Below, piece by piece: positions 56,521-64,000 of a stretch of DNA of 64,000 nt. The notes under the pieces are model-generated. The model did not search any database and was not told the DNA's origin. It saw only the letters and a program-made list of their open reading frames with translations. A program made the position numbers and the translations under genes. The first letter of the stretch is position 1; every line of letters begins with the position of its first letter. The stretch lies in NCBI RefSeq assembly GCF_003086295.3, contig NC_092042.1, positions 40,347,419-40,411,418 on the forward strand, read 5' to 3'. The stretch comes from Arachis hypogaea (taxonomy: Eukaryota > Streptophyta > Magnoliopsida > Fabales > Fabaceae).

Positions 56521-56990
56521 TACACCTTTCTTGGCCAATGTTTGAGGAATAGTTAGAGCTCCAACTTTGCCTCCAACTATGCACCTCTTGAGTATAACGT
56601 TTGAGGCAACGTTGGAGCACCAACTTTGGCTCCAACATTGGTCTCTCTTTCTCTTCATCAACATTTGAGGTAACGTTGGACAACCAACTTTAGCTCCAAC
56701 ATTACCTTCTCTGCTTCTTCCTTGTCCTTCATCTGCTCCTCTTCACCTATCATCAATCAAACACATGCATCAAAGCCTTGCCAAATCACAAGATTTTGCA
56801 GCATTCATAATAATCAAGTAAATTTTGCATAAACCTCATGAAAATTCACATAAATAATCATGTTTGGTTGAATCAAGATATGCATGAAAATCACATCCAA
56901 ATACTTACTTATCACCTAAGAAATGCATGAAAACCTAATGAAAACTAATGAAAAATGCTTGTGAAACTAGTCTAAAATGACTTGTCATCA

Positions 56991-57480
56991 CAAGTTGAAG
57001 GTATATCCGAATTGGCTTGACTTCTTAGGTTAAATAGAGTTTCTTTATTAGGGATTCAGGCATCACGTTAATGCTTGCTGTAAGATCACATAAGGCTATC
57101 CTTGTATAGGCATCCCCGAGGGTGCATGGTATCATAAAGCTCCTAAGATCTTGAAGCTTCTCTGGTAGGTTCTTCTGGATTACTGCACTGCATTCTTCAG
57201 TGAGGAAGACTGCCTCTACCTCTCTCCAATTTTTTTTGTGACTTAATATATCCTTCATAAACTTTGCATAAGAGGGTGTTTGTTCAAGGGCTTCTGCAAA
57301 AGGAATCTTGATCTCTAGTGTCTTGAGGTACTCTACAAAGTGGGCAAACTGCTTATCCTTTTTTGCCTGACAGAGCTTCTGGGAAAATCGCATTTTGGCC
57401 TTGTACTCTTGAGTTTTAATTAATGTAGGATGAATGTCTGCATTGCTTGAAGAGGGGTTACTTGCTTGCTTGGGAGTGGT
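56991..57480 (-). pseudogene. Element C protease N-terminal part
   Basis: Segment 57025-57393 shows [20 protein letters not shown], then [13 protein letters not shown] and ALCDLTASINVMP. The active-site motif reads DLTA where elements A and B have DLGA/DLGV, a changed glycine. It is collinear with residues 440-550 of the element A protein. Confidence 0.9.
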
Positions 57481-58549
57481 ATTTTCAGCACTTGCACGTG
57501 TCTAGTTACCCTTGTCCGGGAGTTGAACGCCAATAGCAATCCTCCCTGGGCGTTGAACGCCCCTGGAGGTACCGTGGACTGCAGTTTGTTCATCTTCTTT
57601 CCCTTGCCTCTTATGTTCTGAGGTTGGGTGGTTAGTGTCCTTCCATTCCTTAATCGGATGGCTTGGCATTCTTCCCTTATCTATTCAGATAGATGTTGTT
57701 CAGCTTGGTTCAATCGTGCCTCTATGCTCTTGTTGGAGGCACGAGTTTCTTGCAAACTCAGCAACTATTGTGTGAGTGAGTGTAGTTGTTTGGTTAATGA
57801 TTCACTTTGATTAGGAGGGTCTACTTCAGTGGACACTGTCTTGACCTCTCCCTTTATTGAAGTCTCACTGGATGAGTACAAATACTGATTGATGGCAACT
57901 GTCTCAATGAGTTCTTGAGCTTCTTCTATTGTCTTCCTCATGTGTATAGAACCACCAACAGAGTGGTCTAGAGACATCCTAGCCACATCTGTGAGTCTGT
58001 AATAGAAGATGTCTAGTTGTACCCATTCTAAAAACATTTCAGTGGGGCATTTTCGTAGCATCATTTTATACCTCCCCCAAGCATCATAAAGAAATTCATT
58101 ATCCATTTATTTGAAGCCTTGGATGTCCAACCTTAGATGGGATAACTTCCTTATAGGAAAGTATTGATTCAAAAACTTGTCTACTAGATGCCTCCATGTT
58201 TTCAAGCTCGATTTGGACTGGTTGTCCAACCACCTCTTTGCTTGGTCTTTTACAGCAAAGGGAAAGAGAAGCAATTTGTAGACATCCTGTCCACTCCCTC
58301 AGTGTGCACTGTGTCAGCAATCTGTAAGAAATTTGCCAGGAATTCAGTGGGTTCTTTCTGTGGAAGTCCATAATACTGGTAGATCTGTTGTACCAGAGTA
58401 ATCAGCTGTGGATTGAGCTCAAAGTTGCTTGCTCTAATAGGGAGTACACTGATACTTCCTCCATAGAAGTCAGGAGTGGGAGCCGTATTGGATCCCAAAT
58501 TTCTTCTGAACTGTGTATTTTTACTTGGATCTATAGTGAAAACAAACAA
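57481..58549 (-). pseudogene. Element C gag
   Basis: Start-proximal text at 58250-58549 (SNTAPTPDFYGGSISVLPIRASNFELNPQL) is given here by its blocks: PDFYGGSIS and SNFELNPQL. Further segments at 57765-58106 carry [22 protein letters not shown]. Frameshifts near 58260 and stops break it. The linker keeps two GGCGTTGAACGCC palindromes at 57516-57560. Confidence 0.88.
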
Positions 58550-59506
58550 GAAGCAAGGAAATAGAAAAATGGCTATCTCTATGTCATAGTATAGAAGACC
58601 ACCAATGAGATGTCTTAAAAGTATATATGCTATAAATTAAACTAAAAAAAAGAATTATAAAGATGATAATATCAAATTAAAGTTGCTAATATAAATTAAA
58701 GTTTTGAAATAATAAACAAAGAGAAGAAAATCAAAGGCTAGGATAACTAATTAGCCAATGGATTTCAAAATTTAAGAACAATTTTCGAAAAAGTGGAAAG
58801 AAAAAGTCAAATAAAGATTTTAAAATTTAAATTTGGGAATTTTGAAAATTTAAAATTTAAAGATTTAAAATTCAAATTTGAAATTTTAAAATCAAAACAA
58901 AATAACTAAAATAAGATTTGAAAATCAAAAGATGAGAAAAATAAAGATCAAGAATCTAGAAAGATAAGATTTAAAATTTAAAATTTAAACTTTACTAACA
59001 AGAAAATACCAAACTTAAAATTTTTAAACCAAGGCAAGAATAGCAAAGATTTCGAAAATTTGAATAAAGATGAAATAAGTGTTTTTTTGTATTTTTATTT
59101 TTTTTTTGAATTATTAAAGAAAAAGAAAAACAACTAAGAGACACCAAACTTAAAAATTTTAAGATCAAAGACACTAGTTTTTCGAAAATTAAAAGAAAAA
59201 CACCTAAAGACACCAACTTTAAAAATTTTGAAATCAAACTAGAAAAATTACCAAGAAAGTTTCGAACATCAAGAAAGAAAACAAGAACAATTTTGAAAAT
59301 TCAAAGAAAAAGATGAAAACAAAAGGGACACCAAACTTAAAAATTGACACAAGACTCAAACAAAAGATAAAGATTACTAAAGAAAAGAAAAGGTTTTGAA
59401 TAGTTTTTTTTAAAATAAAACAAGAAACACAATTAAAAGAGCAAATAACCTTAAAAGTACCTAATCTAAGCAACAAGATATTCCGGTAGTTTGTCAATCT
59501 CGAACA
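58550..59506 (-). other. Leader of element C
   Basis: AT-rich, about 1 kb, no ORF. ACCAAACTTAAA motifs lie at about 59006, 59141, 59207 and 59329. Confidence 0.78.
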
Positions 59507-59525
59507 ATCCCTAGCAACGGTGCCA
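59507..59525 (-). promoter_or_regulatory. Primer binding site of element C
   Basis: ATCCCTAGCAACGGTGCCA on the plus strand: the tRNA-Asp 3' end with two mismatches, consistent with greater age. Confidence 0.82.
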
Positions 59526-59531
59526 AAAACT

Positions 59532-60954
59532 TGCTGCACGAAATTGAACTCTGCACATTTGAACCGACAAATGCAGTAAAAGAAAGAAATACCAGATTGA
59601 TGTAAAAACAGTGATAAGGAGTTAGTTAAGGCTTTGGGAATTCATATTCTTCCCGGATTGACTTTTCTTACTGTCTACTTCAATAACAAATGATTCATTC
59701 AATGGCAACCGTAAGTGATTAACTCATGTCCTCTCATCAAGTTAATCTCTTCTAAACCATAGCAGTCCACCATATTCGAACAACTCATGTCCTCTCATCA
59801 AGTTAACTCATGATTTTTCACTGTAGCTAAAGATGAAGCTTTAAGCAATCCATTCCCCTTTGTGATTCTACTCAAAATGCCACAGACAAAGGTCAGATCT
59901 TCCAGATTAGAGAATGCTGCTTTTCTGACTCTAGCCTTAACGCCACAGAGACCCCAATAACCCACGACCAATGGGATTTTATGTCACATATCCAAATTTA
60001 GCCCCGGGACTCTCTTAGAATTTGCAATGTATTCTCTAGCTGTAGCTCAATGCTATCCTGGTCAGGAATCGCACGGAACCCATGTAGAATAGGGATGAAT
60101 GTCACGTTTCACCCGCGATTCATAAGATTCAAGAACGAGAATGCATCAAAGAATAGAATCAAACATGTATTGAAATAGAAATAGTAACATTATTAATCTA
60201 TGAGAATCAGCAGAGCTCCTAACCCTAACGTAGGATGTTTAGATGCTCATATTGTATAGAAAGTAGTGTATTCGAAAATAGGGTGGAAGAAGATCCTAAA
60301 CATGGGTGATGTTCTCCTATATATAATTAACTAATAACTAAAAAGAATAAAAATATGATAGACTAGACTAGAGGTGCGAAAATCCGCTCTTGGGCCCACT
60401 TTGGTTGAGTGCTTGGGCTGAGCTTGGCATCCAACTTGAGGAATGGACGTTGAACATCCATGCTTCCTTGTACTCCTTGGGTGGTGTTGAATGCCAAAAA
60501 AGGGGTGGATTGGGTGTTCAACACTAGCTTGAGTCCCCTAGGGGCGTTGAACGCCAGAAAAGGAGTGAATTGGGCATTCAACGCCCAATATGGGCAGTCT
60601 CCTTCGAAAAAAAGTATAGACCATTATCTATTGGAGAAAAGCTCTGAAAGTTAGCTTTCCATTAAGAACGTGTCATTTGGACCTTTGTAGCTCCAAAAAT
60701 GCATGTTTGAATGCATGGAGGTCAAACTCTGACAGCATCTGCTACACTTTCCTTGCCTCTAAATTGGACTTTGCCAAAACTCCTCAAATTCAGCCAGAAA
60801 GTACCTGAAATCAAAAGAAAACACACAACTCAAAGTAGAATCCAAGAAATAGAATTTTGCACTAAAACCTACTAAAACATATTAAAACTCAACAAAACAT
60901 TACTAAAACACTAAGAAAATAATGTCAAAAAGCGTATAAAATATCTGCTCATCA
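59532..60954 (-). repeat. 5' LTR of element C
   Basis: 1423 bp, TGCTGCACGAAATTG to TATCTGCTCATCA. It lacks the AAGTGCACTGG...GGGTCGATCCC block present in A, B and D near this end. GGCGTT palindromes are degenerate at 60436-60590. There is no partner LTR in the window. Confidence 0.88.
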
Positions 60955-61500
60955 TGAATCAAGTGTGTTGGGGCCTGATTTGGTAGCAGATACTACAATG
61001 AAGATTAAGAAGATTCGAGCAAGGGTTTTAACTGCACAAAGCCGACAGAAGAGCCATGCGGATTAGAGAAGGAAACCATTGGAATTCAGAGTAGGTGAGC
61101 ACGTATTTCTAAAGGTTACTCCGACAAATGAGATTAGAAGAGCTATTAAGATGAAGAAGCTGAATCTGAGGTATATTAAGATTTTGAGGGGATTCGGGCT
61201 AGTGGCATATCAAGTAGCTTTGCCGCCGCATTTGTCTAATCTACATGACGTATTCCACGTGTCACAACTCCGTAAGCACACGTTGGATGCGACTCATGTG
61301 TTAGAGCTTGAGTTGATTGAGCTAAAGGAGAACTGGACGTTCCAAGTAACACCGGTGCAAATTGACAACACTAGTGTGAAAAAGTTACACGGAAAAGAAG
61401 TTTAGTTAGTCAGAGTTGCTTGGAAAAGAGCAAGAGTGAAGAGCACACTTGGGAATTGGAGTCCGAGATGTGGAAGGATTATCCCGAGTTATTCCGAGGT
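60955..61500 (+). pseudogene. Chromovirus integrase C-terminus and chromodomain (broken)
   Basis: The frame 61079-61405 shows FRVGEHVFLKVTP, IKMKKLNLRYI, VAYQVALPPHLSNLHDVFHVSQL and WTFQVTPVQID, the typical integrase tail of Del/Tekay elements. After a TAG at 61403-61405 the text LVRVAWKRA and, with a one-base shift, a TWELE...M...DYPELF pattern is recognisable as the chromodomain, which targets such elements to heterochromatin. A stop before the first ATG (about 61057) shows that it is inactive. Confidence 0.88.
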
Positions 61501-61533
61501 AATCACTAAATTTTGGGGACCAAATTTCGTATT

Positions 61534-61545
61534 TGGTTGGGAGAA
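61534..61545 (+). promoter_or_regulatory. Polypurine tract of the chromovirus
   Basis: TGGTTGGGAGAA directly precedes the LTR start TGTAAGAAACG, the usual place of the plus-strand primer. Confidence 0.65.
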
Positions 61546-61899
61546 TGTAAGAAACGTCACTAATTAACTGCTTAATTAAATAATTAAATTTCCCAAAATA
61601 GGATTCAAAAGTTTAGAATGTTAATTAGAAAATTTAAATATGATTTTTGGACCCAGTAGATTCTTCTTAGTTGGAAGACATAATTTTCTGCAAAAAGCTA
61701 CGTAAAAACACGAACCGATAAATTAACTAGTAGTACCAGCTTAAATCTGTCTAGTATTGTGTGAGAATAATAAAAACAGTAGAACACCTTAGGAAAATAT
61801 TTAGAATTAAAAAATGGGCACTAACTTTAAAGGTTTGGCCCAAAGATGGGCCAAACGAGCCAAAATCGCTAACAGGTTAGACCGAGCCCAAGCCCAACA

Positions 61900-61908
61900 T
61901 ATAAAAAG
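61900..61908 (+). promoter_or_regulatory. Chromovirus LTR TATA box
   Basis: TATAAAAAG lies about 355 bp into the LTR, at a place suitable for the retrotransposon promoter. Confidence 0.55.
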
Positions 61909-63099
61909 TCACTTAAGTAACAAATTCACTCAATTTCAGCACTAGAAGGCTGAAGCAACATGATTTCAGAGAGAAGTGAGTAAGGGTTTCACAAACACTA
62001 TTCACTTCCTCACTCTTTCGCATATAACTCGAGCTACGGTGCTCCGATTCGCGTGCCGTCAGCAGCTACGCGAAGCTCTTGCTGAGCCTATCACTTCTAG
62101 CTAGGTATTGTGGTAAGCTTCTCAAAAATTCTTGCCCAGTTCTTCCTTCTATAACAGATTTTAATTTTGGCAATGGTGAATGAGTGGCTCTTGTGATTTT
62201 GATTATTTAGGTAAAACCTAGTACCGGATAATTAGTAGGTTTTGTCTCATTTCACATTAGGCAAAGTAAGAAATTCCAAATCACTTGTGGATTTATGTAT
62301 ATATGAAAACCTAAGTATTGATTTTATGAATGAATTGTGTATAGCTTGATTTTTGTGATATTTGGAGCACTTGGAATTAAGTTGGTGATTTGTTGGTGGT
62401 TTAAAGCTTGTTTGGGCTCAAATTTGGTGTTTTGCACATATTGGAAATCGGTCAAGGTATGGTTTTAGTTTTCTCTATGTAATATGTAATATTTCTGGAC
62501 AATTAGGCTAGTGGACCATAGGATAGGATTGAAATTTGATTGTTGATAATTGTGATGTATGATGAATTTAATGGTTTTGATGATTATGGTGAATGATAAT
62601 GTTGATGTATGATGTGAGATTTGAATAATGATGATTTTGAGGATTGTTAATGAATGATGAGGATTGTTGATGTTGATAGAGGATGGTGGAATGATATTTT
62701 TATGTAAATTGTTGATATTTGAGTTTACAAGTAGAATTTGGTGTATGGAATAGGTGATTTTATGTGTTGCTAAGTTATGGATTAAATAAAAGGTGTATGA
62801 ATAAGATTTAGGTACACTAGGACTATTTTGAATGTGGAATAAGTGATTTTGGACTGAGTGTTTAGTAAAATTGAGGTTTAGAGACTTTTGGTAAAAATGG
62901 ATTTTTGGTGAACTTTGACGGATCATATCTTGAGCTAAGGTTTTTGAAATTGAATGATTTTTGTCTCAAATTATAGATAATTCCAAGAGCTTTAATATAG
63001 TATAGATTTCATAGAAATTGGAATTTTGTAGGAAAATATATGATCATTGGAAGTTGGTGTCAAAAATCTAAATTTTGTGATGTTGCGGAATTTGTGATT

Positions 63100-63490
63100 T
63101 TTGGTTTGTGTGCGCACGGACACTGCTTGGGCGTGCTCTGAGCAATGCTTATATTTTGACTTGTGCGCACGTAGACCCTATAAATTTTTTAAAACGTACG
63201 TACGCAAACACCGGTACACACGCACACACAGAGAAATGCCTACTATTGGGAGCACTAGCACACTCTGGTATGCACACACACCTTGTGAAATTTGCAAGTT
63301 GTGCGTACGCATAACATCGTGCGCATGCACACGCTGGGAAGTGCCTTCTATTGGGGGCGGATGCATGGCTCTGTGTGTGCACTCAACAACGATAATTTTT
63401 CCTTCTGTGCGTACGCACACCTCTATGCGTACGCACACTTTGAGAAACACTTCTGGGAGTGCGTACGCACAACCCTAGGCGTATGCACAC
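63100..63490. repeat. GTGCGTACGCAC palindrome array in the chromovirus LTR
   Basis: About ten copies or variants occur (TGTGCGCACG, GTGCGTACGCAT, ATGCGTACGCAC, GTGCGTACGCAC). They are often in pairs separated by 8-12 bp with a TTGGGA-like spacer, in about 390 bp. The ORFs through it are artefacts of the repeat. Confidence 0.85.
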
Positions 63491-64000
63491 TACCCTGGTT
63501 TTCAATGAAAACTTTGTTTTTTAAACTGTTTTACCTTCTCAGAAAGCTTGTAAACTTCCGTAACACTTATTTAAGATTCTTTAACTTGATTTTAGGTTTT
63601 GAAACATAAAGAATCAATAAGTAGGTTAACCAGACAATTTTCGGCAAAAATGTTTAGAAGACAGAGCCTTAGGATTACTGTTTTATACTGAGATTGATGA
63701 GACGCTATGCCTGGCAAGGACGGTTGGTTAATCCCGCTTGTCGAGGTCGTGGCGGCGGCATAAGGACGGTTGGTTTATCCCGCTTACGTTGAGATGTGAG
63801 GTTTGAGGCAGAGTATCCCGCTCGTATCCTTTCGAATCACAGGAGTGTTCCCGGCACTATAGCCGTGGGGGGTCCCGTATCTATATTCGTGATCGAAAGG
63901 CAAGATCTCCATGGAGATGTGTTGGGTTGGCAGTTGAACCGACAACGTGATATTAGAGCCAAATAGGACAGGCATTCATCATGTGCATCTTTTATCTGTT

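Larger units (their letters stand above)
54535..56990 (-). mobile_element. Solo LTR, 2456 bp, palindrome-rich, inserted in element C protease
   Basis: It starts TGATGAGGGAAAATCG and ends GACTTGTCATCA on the plus strand. The duplication is CAAGC (54530-54534) / CAAGT (56991-56995), one mismatch, with CAAGT as the ancestral form judging from element A. It shares the AACTAACCGGTAAGTGTACTGGGTC and AGGTCGATCCC (54614-54624) blocks with the other LTRs, giving a minus orientation, but otherwise belongs to a different family. It contains no coding sequence. From about 55880 it is rich in palindromes. Confidence 0.88.
28711..60954 (-). mobile_element. Element C: old Athila-like element, 3' end lost, carrying three insertions
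   Basis: Its 5' LTR (59532-60954), primer site (59507-59525) and leader are on the right. Its gag-pol is read leftwards in pieces: gag 57481-58549, protease 56991-57420 and 54047-54534, RT/RNase H 40818-42576, integrase 28711-29507. Breaks between the pieces coincide with elements A and B and the solo LTR at 54535, each with a 5-bp target duplication inside C. The sequence stops near 28711 within the integrase C-terminus, so the 3' LTR is missing. It is the oldest of the related elements here. Confidence 0.9.
60955..64000 (+). mobile_element. 3' end of a chromovirus (Tekay/Del-like Ty3/gypsy element)
   Basis: Plus-strand pol C-terminus with chromodomain, a purine-rich tract and an LTR that runs beyond the window. 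The element C 5' LTR abuts it at 60954/60955, so C inserted into this element and the rest of the chromovirus is not in the window. Confidence 0.85.
61546..64000 (+). repeat. 3' LTR of the chromovirus (incomplete, over 2.4 kb)
   Basis: It starts TGTAAGAAACGTCAC and has no end in the window. It contains a TATA box (61900-61908) and the GTGCGTACGCAC array (63100-63490). The region 62460-62930 is a low-complexity GATGAT/TTGATG-rich tract. No coding sequence is supported in it. Confidence 0.8.

Noticed and set aside
56345..56683. 112-residue minus-strand frame with GVVVGPPTTT repeats
   Set aside because: It is produced by the inverted AGTTGGA/TCCAACT repeats in the solo LTR and has no coding signature.
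62465..62926. 153-residue minus-strand frame rich in I, N, S and H
   Set aside because: It comes from GATGAT-like low-complexity text within the chromovirus LTR.
63101..63478. ORFs of up to 125 residues rich in C, T, H and R on both strands
   Set aside because: They are translations of the GTGCGTACGCAC array and have no family resemblance or independent support.

Overview
The window is plant nuclear DNA made almost entirely of nested retrotransposons. No ordinary host gene, rRNA gene or tRNA gene is visible. The organism is most likely a legume, and specifically an Arachis (peanut) genome. That is an inference from three things: the lineages present (Athila, Tat, chromovirus, Copia, L1), the dense GGCGTTTAACGCC-type palindromes that I associate with peanut repeats, and the tRNA-Asp-primed LTR elements. 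The density of nested insertions suggests pericentromeric or other gene-poor heterochromatin.

Layout. Positions 1-1524 are the 3' part of a plus-strand LTR, followed by a decayed L1-type LINE (1554-5257, ending in a poly-A tract). Positions 5258-5809 and 26774-26887 are older host DNA, possibly a CACTA-type transposon edge. That DNA was split by element D (5810-26773, minus, 5-bp target duplication GTCGC), an Athila-like element that keeps only gag and protease. Inside D sits element E (8116-19719, minus, duplication ACTGT), a Tat-lineage element with two RNase H modules, a spliced gene on the opposite strand and a tandem-repeat region. Inside E sits a solo LTR (14391-16035, duplication GTTGC). 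Positions 27104-28710 are a broken Copia element with a MITE-like foldback in its LTR. From 28711 to 60954 runs element C, an old Athila-like element on the minus strand that has lost its 3' end. It was hit by element A (29508-40817, duplication GCAGT, one open 1672-residue gag-pol frame), element B (42577-54046, duplication CCCCC, near-identical 1522-bp LTRs, six nonsense codons, plus an intact 310-residue third ORF) and a solo LTR (54535-56990, duplication CAAGC/CAAGT). Positions 60955-64000 are the 3' end of a plus-strand chromovirus (chromodomain, then an LTR that runs off the window).

How the parts relate. A, B, C and D share one design on the minus strand: an LTR starting TGATGAGYGG, a primer site matching the 3' end of tRNA-Asp, an AT-rich leader, a single gag-pol frame, a conserved hairpin just after pol, an optional third ORF, and a purine-rich tract next to the 3' LTR. 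D lacks reverse transcriptase and integrase and would depend on a relative for mobility. Element A is the only one here with a full set of open catalytic domains.

Most unusual signals. (1) A short palindrome, GGCGTTNAACGCC, recurs in the LTRs, in the 3' non-coding region and inside the gag coding region of several elements, where it is read as LALNA or GVQTP peptides. (2) A TTGCTTG-AGGA-CAAGCAA hairpin followed by a polypurine-tract-like motif is duplicated so that it brackets the third ORF, and the element D copy carries a compensatory base-pair change. (3) The left LTR of element A is a composite of two LTR types. (4) Element E carries an antisense intron-containing gene. Boundaries, target duplications and motifs were read directly. 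Family names come from established knowledge, and no alignment or database search was run.
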